A stretch of 64,000 bases of DNA from Bradyrhizobium rifense (GTDB lineage: Bacteria; Pseudomonadota; Alphaproteobacteria; Rhizobiales; Xanthobacteraceae), in assembly GCF_008123425.1 (NCBI RefSeq), contig NZ_VSSS01000052.1, forward strand, positions 1-64,000. The letters run 5' to 3'. Positions 43,983-53,360 of the stretch are shown in pieces. Within the stretch, counting starts at the first letter, position 1. Each line of letters starts with the position of its first letter. Under the pieces are notes generated by a model. It was not told the DNA's origin, searched no databases, and saw nothing but the letters and a program-made list of their open reading frames with translations. Position numbers and translations under genes: made by a program.

Positions 43983-44716
43983 CCAGAGAAATCCTCATCG
44001 CCCCCTCGATCCTGGCGGCGGATTTCGCGCGCCTCGGCGAGGAGATCACGGCAATCGATGCGACCGGCGCCGACTGGATCCATTGCGACGTCATGGACGG
44101 CCACTTCGTGCCGAACATCAGTTTTGGCGCCGATGTCATCAAGGCGATCCGGCCGGTGACGAAGAAGGTCTTTGACGTGCATCTGATGATCGCGCCTGTC
44201 GATCCCTATCTGGATGCGTTCGCGAAAGCGGGGGCGGATGTCATCACCGTGCATGCCGAGGCGGGCCCGCATCTCGACCGTTCGCTCCAGGCGATTCGCG
44301 CACTCGGCAAGAAGGCCGGCGTCAGCCTGTGTCCGGCAACGCCCGAGAGCGCGATCGAATATGTGCTCGATCGTCTGGATCTCGTGCTGGTGATGACGGT
44401 CAACCCGGGCTTCGGCGGCCAGTCCTTCCTTGAATCCCAGCTCGAGAAGATCGCGCGCATTCGAAGCATGATCGGCGAGCGGCCGATCCGGCTCGAGGTC
44501 GATGGCGGCGTCACGCGTGACAATGCCGCTGCGGTAGCAGCCGCTGGCGCTGACACACTCGTTGCCGGTTCCGCCGTGTTCCGCGGCAGGAACAGTGCCG
44601 ATTATGCCGCCAACATCGCGGCCATCCGCGTTGCCGCGGAGGCCGGCCGGGTTCCGAAACCGCAGGATAGTTCCGTGCGCCCCATGCGTGCAGGAGAAGG
44701 CGTGCGCATCCGGTAG
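43979..44716 (+). CDS. cbbE: Ribulose-phosphate 3-epimerase
   Basis: 245 residues, a TIM-barrel enzyme interconverting xylulose-5-phosphate and ribulose-5-phosphate. IAPSILAADFARLGEEI, the metal-binding DVMDGHFVPN, VHLMIAPVDPY, VMTVNPGFGGQSF and LEVDGGVTRDNA are all present. The ATG overlaps the cbbX stop by four bases, so the two are translationally coupled. It is the last gene of the operon. The C-terminal ~20 residues are an extension beyond the usual end. Confidence 0.95.
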   Translation: MTREILIAPSILAADFARLGEEITAIDATGADWIHCDVMDGHFVPNISFGADVIKAIRPVTKKVFDVHLMIAPVDPYLDAFAKAGADVITVHAEAGPHLDRSLQAIRALGKKAGVSLCPATPESAIEYVLDRLDLVLVMTVNPGFGGQSFLESQLEKIARIRSMIGERPIRLEVDGGVTRDNAAAVAAAGADTLVAGSAVFRGRNSADYAANIAAIRVAAEAGRVPKPQDSSVRPMRAGEGVRIR

Positions 44717-44897
44717 AACTACGGAGGCATTGCGCACGCACGCGATAGTTCTCCGGGGTCTTACGGAGAATCGATCGCGAATTCGCGACGCCCTTCATGC
44801 CGGGGTAACCAACGGTATTGAAGTAGCCTCCCGATTAACGACGACGCAATGCGCCGCACCACAATCTGTGGTTCAAGGACCGCGGAGAGCGCGTGGG

Positions 44898-46049
44898 ATG
44901 CAAATTCAATATCGCCACTGGAATGCTGCCCATGGCTGGCGCGGAGCGAATGCCCTGCGCGAGCCCGCGCAGCTCGTGCTTTATTTCGGTGGCCGCGAGG
45001 GACTGGCGGGCGGAGAGCGCTATCGCGAGCTGCGCGGCTTCTATCCCGACAGCCACATCGTCGGTTGCAGCACCGGTGGTCAGATCCATGGCGACGACAT
45101 TGCCGACGACGTGATCGTTGCCGTCGCCCTGCATTTCGCACGGACGCAAGTGCGGGTCGTGAACGAGACGATCGAGTCCCGCGACGCGTCGCGCGTTTGC
45201 GGCATGCGTTTCGCCCGTCAATTGGCAGCGCCGGATCTCGCAGGTGTTTTCGTCCTCTCCGATGGATTGAACGTGAACGGCAACGAATTGATTGCTGGGA
45301 TTACCGAGGTGCTGGGGCCCGACTTGCTGGTGACCGGCGGACTGGCCGGCGACGGCAACAGGCTCAAGCAGACGTTGGTCGGCGCCGACGGCGAGCCGCA
45401 GCCGAACCGCATTGCCGCGATCGGCTTCTATGGCGCGTCCTTCCGCTTCGCGCATGGTTGCGCCGGCGGGTGGGACGTGTTTGGCCCGCGGCGCAAGGTG
45501 ACGAAATCGGAAGGTTCGGTCGTGGCGGAGCTCGATGGCGAGCCGCCGCTCGACCTCTACACCCGATATCTCGGCGAGGAGGAAGTGGCTGCGATGCCGG
45601 GCTCGGGCCTCGCGTTTCCCTTGCGCATTCACGACGAGGCCGCGCCGGACCGGCAGATTGTGCGCTCGGTCTTCGCGGTGGATCGCGATGCCCGCACGCT
45701 GACATTTGCCGCGGACATTCCGGAAGGATGCACCGCGCAGCTGATGCGCGCCAATTTCGACAGTCTCGCAGCAGGTGCTGGCGAGGCGGGCCGGCAGGCG
45801 CGCAGTGCATTGGCGGATGGGATTGCGGGTGACAAGCTCGCGATTCTGGTGAGCTGCACCGGCCGCCGCAAGGTGATGGGCCAGCGCACGCAGGATGAGC
45901 TCGACGCGGTTGCCGCCGAGCTTGGCGATGACGTCGTCCGTATCGGCTTCTATTCCTATGGCGAGATCGCCCCGCCTGCGGCGACCGGCCGCTGCGAGCT
46001 GCACAACCAGACCATGACCGTCACGATGATCGCGGAGGCGGCTGCGTGA
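44898..46049 (+). CDS. FIST-domain sensory protein
   Basis: 383 residues. The FIST N domain (LVLYFGGREGLAGG, DSHIVGCSTGGQIHGDDI, VFVLSDGLNVNG, LVTGGLAGDG) and FIST C domain (ELDGEPPLDLYTRYLGEEE, LAILVSCTGRRKVMGQRTQD, IGFYSYGEIAPP) are both complete. FIST proteins are thought to bind amino acids or other small ligands and feed signalling proteins. Its stop overlaps the start of a GGDEF/EAL protein, so the two act together. ATG 44898 has GGAGAG upstream. Confidence 0.88.
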   Translation: MQIQYRHWNAAHGWRGANALREPAQLVLYFGGREGLAGGERYRELRGFYPDSHIVGCSTGGQIHGDDIADDVIVAVALHFARTQVRVVNETIESRDASRVCGMRFARQLAAPDLAGVFVLSDGLNVNGNELIAGITEVLGPDLLVTGGLAGDGNRLKQTLVGADGEPQPNRIAAIGFYGASFRFAHGCAGGWDVFGPRRKVTKSEGSVVAELDGEPPLDLYTRYLGEEEVAAMPGSGLAFPLRIHDEAAPDRQIVRSVFAVDRDARTLTFAADIPEGCTAQLMRANFDSLAAGAGEAGRQARSALADGIAGDKLAILVSCTGRRKVMGQRTQDELDAVAAELGDDVVRIGFYSYGEIAPPAATGRCELHNQTMTVTMIAEAAA

Positions 46050-47923
46050 CCATGCATCGCCTGTGGGCACGACAGATCAGGCAGGCGACCGACGAATCCG
46101 GGCAGGTCGATATGACCAGGCTCGGCGAGCTCGTCAGCGCGGCGTATGAGGAGAGCGATCGCGATCGCCGCCGCACCGATCGCGCAATCAAGCTGATGAT
46201 CGAGGAGCTCGAACAGACGCACAAGCGCGCCGAGCAGGATCTGTTGCGCGCGCGCGAGTTCCTCGACAGCATCATCGAGAATATTCCGATCGCGGTATTC
46301 GCCAAGGACGCCAGGGATTCCCGCTACGTCCTGCTCAATCGCGCCGGCGAAGACTATTACGGGATGCCCCGCGAGGAGATGCTGGGCAAGACGCCGGATC
46401 AGATCTTCCCGCGCGATATCGCCCGCGTCGTCAACGAGCAGGACCGCCGCGTCGTCGACACCGGCACGCCGATGTTCCTGGAGGAGCATCTGCTCGATGC
46501 CGGCGTCAACGGCCATGATCGTCTGGTCAACTCGCGCAAGCTGCTGGTTCGTGACGGCAACGGAGCGCCGCAATATCTCGTCGGCGTCATCGAGGACGTG
46601 ACCGAGCGGATCACGAACGAGGCGCGGATCAGCCACCTTGCGCATCATGACGCACTGACCGACCTGCCGAACCGCAGCGCATTCAATGCGACGCTGGGCG
46701 AGCGGCTGGAGCGGGCGCAGGAAGCGTCGGCCAGTTTTGCGGTGCTCAGCCTCGATCTCGACCGCTTCAAGGACGTCAACGACGTGTTCGGCCATCCTGT
46801 CGGCGACATGATGATGCGCGCGGCGGCCGAACGGCTCGCTGCGGAAGCCGATGGTGCCTTCGTCGCCCGTATCGGTGGCGACGAGTTCATGATCCTGATG
46901 CCGGACGATGTCTGCCGCGAAGAGGTGCTTGCGATCGGCGAACGGCTGGTCGAGGCGATCGGCAACGAGCTCGAGGTTGACGACTATCTCTCCCATGTCG
47001 GCCTCAGCGTCGGCATCGCGCTCTATCCCAATGACGGCGTGGATGCGGCAACGCTGCTCGCCAATGCCGACTCCGCACTGTATCGCGCCAAGCGCGAGGG
47101 CCGGGGCAGGGTGCGCTTCTTCGAATCCGAGATGGATAGGGAGCTGCGCGATCGCAGGCTGCTGCTGCACGATCTGCGGCAGGCCGTCGAGCAGAACGAG
47201 CTTCTGGTCTACTTCCAGCCACAGGCGCGGATGAACGGCGAGATCATCGGCTTCGAGGCGTTGGTGCGCTGGAACCATCCGACCCGCGGCATCGTGCCGC
47301 CCGACCAGTTCATCCCGCTCGCCGAAGAGAACGGGCTGATCATCCAGATCGGCGAATGGGTCTTGCGCGAGGCGTGCCGCGAGGCGGCCTCCTGGCCGCG
47401 GCCGTTGCAGGTTGCGGTCAATTTGTCGCCGGTCCAGTTCCAGGCCGGCGACCTCGAACGGTCCATCCACCAGATCCTGCTGGAGACGGGGCTCGCGCCG
47501 ACGCGGCTTGAGGTCGAGATCACCGAAGGCGTCTTGATCGGCGATTTTGCCCGCGCGCTCAATCTGCTGCGGCGGCTGAAGGCGCTCGGCATCCGCATCG
47601 CGATGGACGATTTCGGCACAGGGTACTCATCGCTGTCCTATCTCCAGTCGTTCCCGTTCGACAAGATCAAGATCGACCGCAGCTTCATCTCCAACCTCGA
47701 GGCGACGCCGGAATCGGCCGAGATCGTCCGCGCGGTCCTGAGCCTGGCGCATGCCCTGCACATGCCGGTCGTCGCGGAAGGGGTGGAGACGGAGGCGCAG
47801 CGCGCCTTCCTGGAACGCGAGGCCTGCGAGGAGATGCAGGGCTATCTGATCGGGCGGCCCGAACCGATCGAACATTATTTCGATTTGATCGGCATCAACG
47901 TCGAACGCCGCCGCTACGCCTAA
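46046..47923 (+). CDS. PAS-GGDEF-EAL cyclic-di-GMP enzyme
   Basis: 625 residues from GTG 46046 (GGAGG seven bases upstream, overlapping the FIST stop). A helical N-terminus leads to a PAS domain (~85-190, IIENIPIAVFAKDARDSRYV), then GGDEF (DALTDLPNRSAF, RIGGDEFMIL intact) and EAL (GFEALVRW, DDFGTGYSSL, PVVAEGVETEAQ intact). Both cyclase and phosphodiesterase sites look competent. The coupled FIST protein probably supplies the signal. No membrane helix is seen. Confidence 0.92.
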   Translation: MTMHRLWARQIRQATDESGQVDMTRLGELVSAAYEESDRDRRRTDRAIKLMIEELEQTHKRAEQDLLRAREFLDSIIENIPIAVFAKDARDSRYVLLNRAGEDYYGMPREEMLGKTPDQIFPRDIARVVNEQDRRVVDTGTPMFLEEHLLDAGVNGHDRLVNSRKLLVRDGNGAPQYLVGVIEDVTERITNEARISHLAHHDALTDLPNRSAFNATLGERLERAQEASASFAVLSLDLDRFKDVNDVFGHPVGDMMMRAAAERLAAEADGAFVARIGGDEFMILMPDDVCREEVLAIGERLVEAIGNELEVDDYLSHVGLSVGIALYPNDGVDAATLLANADSALYRAKREGRGRVRFFESEMDRELRDRRLLLHDLRQAVEQNELLVYFQPQARMNGEIIGFEALVRWNHPTRGIVPPDQFIPLAEENGLIIQIGEWVLREACREAASWPRPLQVAVNLSPVQFQAGDLERSIHQILLETGLAPTRLEVEITEGVLIGDFARALNLLRRLKALGIRIAMDDFGTGYSSLSYLQSFPFDKIKIDRSFISNLEATPESAEIVRAVLSLAHALHMPVVAEGVETEAQRAFLEREACEEMQGYLIGRPEPIEHYFDLIGINVERRRYA

Positions 47924-48099
47924 GCCCATTGCGAGTTCCAGGCTCGGATCCGCCCGATAGGAACCAATGCGCGTCTGCAAGTTTCCTGAAAGTTAACCCA
48001 CGTTAAGCCGGCTGTGGGCGCAGAAAATGTTTTGCATAACCGCCATCGGCGTGACGCAAATCAGGGTAATAAGCCCGTGTGAATGCGAGGGAGGGTCTC

Positions 48100-48312
48100 A
48101 TGGAGAACGTACGTCGCTACCGCGCGCTGGCGTCCCTCTGTCGCCAGCAGGCGGCCTATCGGCCGCTCCAGAACTGGCAGCTGCTCGGCCAGGCCGAACA
48201 TTTCGAATATCTCGCCGAGATCGCGTTGAAGGCGCATTTCGACGCGTGCAATGCGCAACGCGAAGAGGACGCCATCGCAGCCGCGGCATGGGAGCGACCC
48301 GCGGCGGCGTGA
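48100..48312 (+). CDS. Small conserved protein, paralogue of the gene at 31864
   Basis: 70 residues (ENVRRYRALASLCRQQAAYR, WQLLGQAEHFEYLA, ALKAHFDA) with a strong GAGGGAGGG ribosome site before ATG 48100. It matches the 65-residue protein at 31864-32061 along most of its length and is predicted to be all helical. The function is unknown. Confidence 0.6.
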   Translation: MENVRRYRALASLCRQQAAYRPLQNWQLLGQAEHFEYLAEIALKAHFDACNAQREEDAIAAAAWERPAAA

Positions 48313-48335
48313 GGGGTATTGGGGCTCGCGAGCGA

Positions 48336-49703
48336 TCAGAGCAGCCCGCGGCTTTCGGCGCTGTCGAGTTCGTCCATGAGCACCTTGTTCCCGTAGCGCG
48401 CCAGCGAGAGCGTGCCGGCAAAGGAGGGAACTGGGGCGCCGACTACAGCACGGGCGCAAAGGTCACCCGCCGCGCAGGCCGACATCGTACCGTAGCCTGA
48501 CAGCGCTGCGGTCAGGAACACGCCCGGCGTGTTCGCAGCTCCGATCAGCGGCCAGTTCTCCTTCGTCATCGGATAGAAGCCGCCATAATGCACGCGGTCG
48601 CGGGGCAGGGCGCCGAGGTATTGCTTGAGCGCCGGCTGGAGCCGGCTCGCTGCCCGAAGCACGATCTCCGGGAAGTAGGGATTGAGCTCGGGTTCGCGGA
48701 CTGGATCGGACGGCGTCGCGTTGAAAGCCCAGCCGAGCTTGATCCACTGCCCCTGATCGCCGCCATCGGGGCGGCAATGAATGCTGCCCGGCATCGGTTC
48801 CAGCAGGCGCGCCAGCTCAGGCGCCGCGGCCAGGGCCTCGCGCTCTTCGTCTGACCAGGCGAGCGTCTGGCCGTCCAGATCGATCGCAAACGGCATCTTG
48901 CGGTCCACGGCGCGATTGCGGTCGACGAAGGCGATCTTCTGCTGAAGCACGTTCAGAATCGGAAGCTTCTCACCATGCATTGCTGCGATGTGCGCCGCAA
49001 AGGGACCAGCCGCATTGACGATGATGTCGGCCTTGATGGTCTGGCGCTCGCCATCGGCGATGACGTCGACCAAGAGCCGGTCGGCTTTCGCGATGCCGAC
49101 CACACGCGCCTGCTGAAATTGAGCGCCGAGCGGCCGCATCGCCTCAAGCATGTACTGGCCGAGCTGCTGGCCGCTGATGTCGCCTGCGCGGCGAATATGC
49201 AGCGCGGTGGCGATCTCCTTGTCGAAGGCCGGATGGTGTTGCTGGATCAGATCGCGGCCCAGCAGCACGTCGACACCGTCGGGCGCAGCCTGCCAGTCCG
49301 CGGACAGCGGCGGCGAATAGTTCCGGCTCGCGCCCTCATGCAGACGGATCAGCTTCGCGGCCGACGCGCCGTAGCCTGCATATAATTGCCGCAGCAGCTC
49401 GTCCGGCTTCTCCTCGCGCGTCACCAGAAGATAGCCGCGCCGCGTCATGTGGAAGCGGTTGCCGGTGCGGCGCGCGATGTCCTCCATCAGGTCGGTGCTA
49501 TGGTCGGTAAACGCCGCCATGGTCGGATGCGGCCACCAGTTGCGATAATTCTCGCCGGATTGTGCCGATGTCAGCGCCATCGGCTGCCCTTCGTCCACGA
49601 TCAGAAGGCGCGAGCGCTTGTGCTCGACGGCGAGATAATAGGCGGTGGCAAGGCCGGCGATGCCGGCGCCAATGACCAGGATTTCGACGTCGTTCGCTTT
49701 CAA
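48336..49703 (-). CDS. FAD-dependent amine/amino-acid oxidoreductase (DAO family)
   Basis: 455 residues. The dinucleotide fold is at the N-terminus (EILVIGAGIAGLATAYYLAV), with IIVNAAGPFAAHIAAMHGE and HYGGFYPMTKENWPLIG near the C-terminus, as in glycine/D-amino acid oxidase-like and dimethylglycine-type enzymes. The substrate is not evident. A GntR regulator follows directly upstream on the same strand, and a periplasmic binding protein is divergent, suggesting uptake and oxidation of one amine or amino acid. Confidence 0.82.
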   Translation of the reverse strand: MKANDVEILVIGAGIAGLATAYYLAVEHKRSRLLIVDEGQPMALTSAQSGENYRNWWPHPTMAAFTDHSTDLMEDIARRTGNRFHMTRRGYLLVTREEKPDELLRQLYAGYGASAAKLIRLHEGASRNYSPPLSADWQAAPDGVDVLLGRDLIQQHHPAFDKEIATALHIRRAGDISGQQLGQYMLEAMRPLGAQFQQARVVGIAKADRLLVDVIADGERQTIKADIIVNAAGPFAAHIAAMHGEKLPILNVLQQKIAFVDRNRAVDRKMPFAIDLDGQTLAWSDEEREALAAAPELARLLEPMPGSIHCRPDGGDQGQWIKLGWAFNATPSDPVREPELNPYFPEIVLRAASRLQPALKQYLGALPRDRVHYGGFYPMTKENWPLIGAANTPGVFLTAALSGYGTMSACAAGDLCARAVVGAPVPSFAGTLSLARYGNKVLMDELDSAESRGLL

Positions 49704-49744
49704 GCGTACTCTCCTTCAACGCGATCCGATGATTGATCGTCGGG

Positions 49745-50434
49745 TCAATCAGCTTCGTTCCGCGACGCATGACGTTGCGCCGACCGAAGCGTCTTCTGCG
49801 TCTGCACGATGTGCTCGCGCAGCAGGCGCACTGCTTTTTCGATCTCGCCGTCGCGGCAGAATTCCAGCAATTGATAATGCTCTCGCTGCGGTCTGTCCTT
49901 GCCGGTGGCGCGCGACACCAGCGCGCGCGTGAAGCGGCCGACATGACCGTAATTCGCTTCGATCATCGCAAGCAGGCGCGGCCGATTGCAGGGAGCGTAG
50001 AGCGATTTGTGGAAGCGCCAGTTGAACGCGCCCCATTTTTCCGGATCGGGCTCTTCGTCATAGGAGCGGAGGATCGCCCTCGCGTCGTCGAGATCGATGT
50101 CGCCCATCGCCGGAATGGCAAGACGCAGCGCGTGACATTCGAGCGCGATGCGAATCTCGAGCAGTTCCACGACTTCGTCGATGGAGAGATCGGAGACGAC
50201 CGCTCCGCGATTGGGCAGGAAGGTCACGAAACCTTCTGCCTCGAGCTGCCGCAGCGCTTCGCGCACAGGGATGCGGCTGGTTCCGAATTTCTCGGCCAGT
50301 TCATCCTGCCGGAGCTGAATGCCGGGCGCCAGCTCACCAGCGCTGATCGCGCGGCGTAACGCCTCGCGCACGGCGTCCGGTGTCGAGCCATGAACGCCGC
50401 CACTCCGTTGCTTTGCCACGTCACTCGATTTCAT
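49745..50434 (-). CDS. GntR-family regulator (FCD type)
   Basis: 229 residues. The winged HTH (RQDELAEKFGTSRIPVREAL, RQLEAEGFVTFLPNRGAVVS) is followed by an FCD effector domain (EIRIALECHALRLAIP, WRFHKSLYAPCNRPRLLAMI). FCD regulators usually sense carboxylic or amino acids. It lies upstream of the oxidoreductase on the same strand and opposite to the binding-protein gene, so it likely controls both. Confidence 0.85.
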   Translation of the reverse strand: MKSSDVAKQRSGGVHGSTPDAVREALRRAISAGELAPGIQLRQDELAEKFGTSRIPVREALRQLEAEGFVTFLPNRGAVVSDLSIDEVVELLEIRIALECHALRLAIPAMGDIDLDDARAILRSYDEEPDPEKWGAFNWRFHKSLYAPCNRPRLLAMIEANYGHVGRFTRALVSRATGKDRPQREHYQLLEFCRDGEIEKAVRLLREHIVQTQKTLRSAQRHASRNEAD

Positions 50435-50461
50435 GCGGCATCTCGCCGTTGTTGCAAGGAT

Positions 50462-50505
50462 TGTATAAAATCAGTTTGTAGATTATGCAATACTGTGTAT
50501 AAAAT
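50462..50505. promoter_or_regulatory. Repeated TGTATAAAAT boxes in a divergent promoter
   Basis: TGTATAAAAT occurs at 50462-50471 and 50496-50505, 34 bases apart, in a strongly AT-rich gap between the GntR gene and the binding-protein gene. They may be -10-like promoter elements or GntR sites. Confidence 0.35.
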
Positions 50506-50539
50506 ATTGAGTAATTGTATCCATTAGAGGAGTAGGACC

Positions 50540-51427
50540 GTGAAGGGGCTGTTGTATTCGCTCGTGTTTCTGACCGCGGTTGCTGCCCCGGCTCAGGCCC
50601 AGTCGCCCACGGGGACACTGGCGAAGATCAAGGTGGCTGGCGAAATCCGGCTCGGACATCGCGATGTCTCGGTCCCGTTCTCCTATCTCGACGGCAACCA
50701 GAAGCCGGTCGGCTTCGCGATGGATCTCTGTGCGCGGATCGTCGATGCGGTGAAGGACGAACTGAAGCTGCCCGCGCTTCAAACGAAGCTCCAGCCGATT
50801 CAGCTCAGCACCCAGATTCCGCTGATCGAGAACGGCACCATCGACATCGTCTGCGGTCCTGCCACCAACACGCTGGAGCGCCAGAAGGTGGTGGCCTTCA
50901 GCAACACCATCTTCGTGTCGAGCATTCGCGCGGTGGTTCGCAAGGATGGTCCGATCAAGACGTTCGAGGATTTGAAGGACAAGCCTGTCGCGCTGACCAC
51001 CGGATCGACGTCGATTGCCTTGCTGCTGGCGCGCGCTCAGGAGAAGAAGTTTGAGGTCAAGCAGGTGCTGTCGCCCGACCACGCCGCATCCTTCCTCGCG
51101 CTGACGACCGGACGCAGCGAGGCCTTTGTCATGGACGATATTCTGCTCGCCGGTCTCATCGCCAGCAGCCAGGTACCAGGCGATTGGCGGATCATCGATG
51201 ATGCCTTGCGCACCGAGCCCTATGGCTTGATCATTCGCAGGGACGATCCGGAGTTCAAGGCGCTGGTCGACAAGACGTTGGTCGCGATGATGAATAGCGG
51301 CCAGTTCGCGGAGCTCTACGCCAAATGGTTCACGAAACCGATTCCGCCCAAGAATGTGAACCTGAACTTCCCGATGCCGGCGCCGCTAACGGACGCGGTC
51401 GCCAAGCCAAACGACAAGGGCGTGTGA
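50540..51427 (+). CDS. Periplasmic amino-acid-binding protein of an ABC transporter
   Basis: 295 residues from GTG 50540 (GAGGAG upstream). A signal peptide (GLLYSLVFLTAVAAPAQA) precedes a type-II substrate-binding fold (GEIRLGHRDVSVPFSYLDG, PVGFAMDLCARIVDAVKDEL, IENGTIDIVCGPATNTLER). It resembles glutamate/aspartate-binding proteins. No permease or ATPase gene follows in the window, so it is an orphan binding protein or it serves a distant transporter. Confidence 0.82.
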   Translation: MKGLLYSLVFLTAVAAPAQAQSPTGTLAKIKVAGEIRLGHRDVSVPFSYLDGNQKPVGFAMDLCARIVDAVKDELKLPALQTKLQPIQLSTQIPLIENGTIDIVCGPATNTLERQKVVAFSNTIFVSSIRAVVRKDGPIKTFEDLKDKPVALTTGSTSIALLLARAQEKKFEVKQVLSPDHAASFLALTTGRSEAFVMDDILLAGLIASSQVPGDWRIIDDALRTEPYGLIIRRDDPEFKALVDKTLVAMMNSGQFAELYAKWFTKPIPPKNVNLNFPMPAPLTDAVAKPNDKGV

Positions 51428-51505
51428 TCGCACAAGGACTGCGGCCGCCGGGCGCAGCTACTTTGCCAAGATTTAATCGCGTGGACGGGACGCCGTAAGG
51501 TGACG

Positions 51506-51547
51506 ATGTCCATGTTGGGTGCAAGGCGACTTACCCAACATGGACAT
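51506..51547. promoter_or_regulatory. 15-bp perfect hairpin just before degP
   Basis: ATGTCCATGTTGGGT (51506-51520) and ACCCAACATGGACAT (51533-51547) are exact reverse complements with a 12-base spacer. The second arm ends six bases before ATG 51554, and the only purine-rich ribosome-site-like stretch (TGGAC) lies inside it. It may be an operator or an RNA hairpin controlling translation. Confidence 0.6.
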
Positions 51548-51553
51548 TTCGAC

Positions 51554-53086
51554 ATGATCGACCGCGTCAATTCCGACACCACCAAGACCCGTACAATTCT
51601 GAGGCCGCGCCGGCTTGCGCTGCTAGGTACCGTGGCCGCGCTTGGCGTGGCCGTGCTGGCTGCGTCTCCCGCTTCGACGCCGTTCGGCGTGAACTCCCTG
51701 ATTTCGCCTGCGCAGGCCGCTGAAAGCGCCGCGACGCCGCCGGGCTTCGGCGACCTCGTCAGCAAGGTCAAGCCCGCCGTCATCTCGGTGCGGGTGAAGA
51801 TCGACCAGGACAACGACAAGAGCGCGATGCTGCAACAGAACCGGATGGATCAGGACGAGACTTCCCCGTTCGACCAGTTCTCGCGGCAGTTCGGCTTCCC
51901 AGGCGGCGGCATGAACGGCATGCCGCGCCAGCGCCACCAGGTGATCACAGGCGAGGGCTCCGGCTTCTTCATTTCGGCCGACGGCTATGCCGTGACCAAC
52001 AACCACGTCGTCGACCACGCCGAGTCCGTGCAGGTGACGATGGATGATGGCGCGATCTACACCGCGAAGGTGGTCGGCACCGATCCGAAGACCGACCTCG
52101 CACTGATCAAGGTCGACGGCAAGAAGGACTTCCCGTTCGTGAAATTCTCCGACCAGAAGCCGCGGATCGGCGACTGGGTGGTCGCGGTCGGCAATCCCTT
52201 CGGCCTCGGTGGCACAGTGACTGCCGGTATCGTCTCGGCCAGCGGCCGTGACATCGGCAACGGTCCCTATGACGACTACATCCAGATCGATGCGCCGATC
52301 AACAAGGGCAATTCCGGCGGTCCGGCCTTCGACATGAACGGCAACGTGATCGGCGTGAATACGGCGATCTTCTCGCCCTCGGGCGGCTCGGTCGGCATCG
52401 GCTTCGATATTCCATCCTCGACCGCCAAGCTCGTGGTTGCGCAGCTGAAGGACAAGGGCGCCGTCACCCGCGGCTGGCTCGGCGTGCAGGTGCAGCCGGT
52501 GACCGCGGAGATCGCCGACAGCCTCGGCCTGAAGGAGGCGCGCGGCGCAATCGTCGACAACCCGCAGGATGGCAGCCCGGCGGCGAAGGCCGGCATCGAG
52601 GCGGGCGACGTCATCACCGCCGTCAACGGCACCGCGATCAAGGATTCCCGCGATCTCGCCCGCACCATCGCCACGCTGGCGCCGGGCACGTCCGTGAAGC
52701 TCGATGTCGTCCACAAGGGCGATACCAAGACGGTGTCGCTGGCGCTCGGCGAACTGCCGAACGAACGGCAGGCCAAAGCTGACGATGGCAAGACGCAGCA
52801 GGCCCCCGGCACGCCGCGCCTCGGCCTCAGCCTGGCGCCGGCCAGCGACGTCCAGGGCGCAGGTCAGAAGGGCGTTGTGGTCACCGAGGTCGACCCGCAG
52901 GGACCGGCGGCGCAGCGCGGCATCCAGACCGGCGATGTCATCCTCAACGTGGGCGGCAAGGCGGTCGCCAATGTCGGCGACGTCCGCTCCGAGCTGGCGC
53001 AGGCCAAATCGTCCGGCAAGAACAGCGTGCTGCTGCAGGTGAAGAGCGCGGAGGCGACCCGTTTCGTCGCGGTGCCGCTCGCCTGA
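51554..53086 (+). CDS. DegP/HtrA-type periplasmic serine protease
   Basis: 510 residues. A long basic N-terminus and signal/anchor helix (RRLALLGTVAALGVAVLAAS) lead to a trypsin-like domain with His151 (TNNHVVDHA), Asp181 (KTDLALIKVD) and Ser254 (GNSGGPAFD), then two PDZ domains (~290-380 and ~410-500). It degrades or refolds damaged envelope proteins. ATG 51554 was preferred over GTG 51500 because the upstream codons only translate the hairpin. A strong terminator follows. Confidence 0.93.
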   Translation: MIDRVNSDTTKTRTILRPRRLALLGTVAALGVAVLAASPASTPFGVNSLISPAQAAESAATPPGFGDLVSKVKPAVISVRVKIDQDNDKSAMLQQNRMDQDETSPFDQFSRQFGFPGGGMNGMPRQRHQVITGEGSGFFISADGYAVTNNHVVDHAESVQVTMDDGAIYTAKVVGTDPKTDLALIKVDGKKDFPFVKFSDQKPRIGDWVVAVGNPFGLGGTVTAGIVSASGRDIGNGPYDDYIQIDAPINKGNSGGPAFDMNGNVIGVNTAIFSPSGGSVGIGFDIPSSTAKLVVAQLKDKGAVTRGWLGVQVQPVTAEIADSLGLKEARGAIVDNPQDGSPAAKAGIEAGDVITAVNGTAIKDSRDLARTIATLAPGTSVKLDVVHKGDTKTVSLALGELPNERQAKADDGKTQQAPGTPRLGLSLAPASDVQGAGQKGVVVTEVDPQGPAAQRGIQTGDVILNVGGKAVANVGDVRSELAQAKSSGKNSVLLQVKSAEATRFVAVPLA

Positions 53087-53110
53087 TTTCCTAGTCTCGA
53101 CGGCAAATTC

Positions 53111-53137
53111 AAAAGGCGGCCTGCGGGCCGCCTTTTT
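53111..53137 (+). terminator. Rho-independent terminator after degP
   Basis: AAAAGGCGGCC-TGC-GGGCCGCCTTTTT is an uninterrupted GC-rich stem-loop with a T-run, 25 bases after the degP stop. Confidence 0.9.
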
Positions 53138-53360
53138 CATGCGTGCCTCTCGAGATACCCACAGGCTGCCGATAACATTCTCGTTAACGGCAGCAATGAT
53201 GACGGGTTCGTCCGAAAAAGCCGCGTTCGCTCGTCAGACTTTGGAATCGCGTGTTGTGCTTTGGCGGCAATAACGGCGCCGAGGCAAATTGCAGGAGTGG
53301 AACTTCGAACGTCCGGCTGCTTGTGGAACCGGCCGGTGGTTCGCATTGATCGGTGCCGAC

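Noticed and set aside
45956..47470. 504-codon minus-strand frame
   Set aside because: Antisense of the GGDEF/EAL gene.
51623..53140. 505-codon minus-strand frame
   Set aside because: Antisense shadow of degP.
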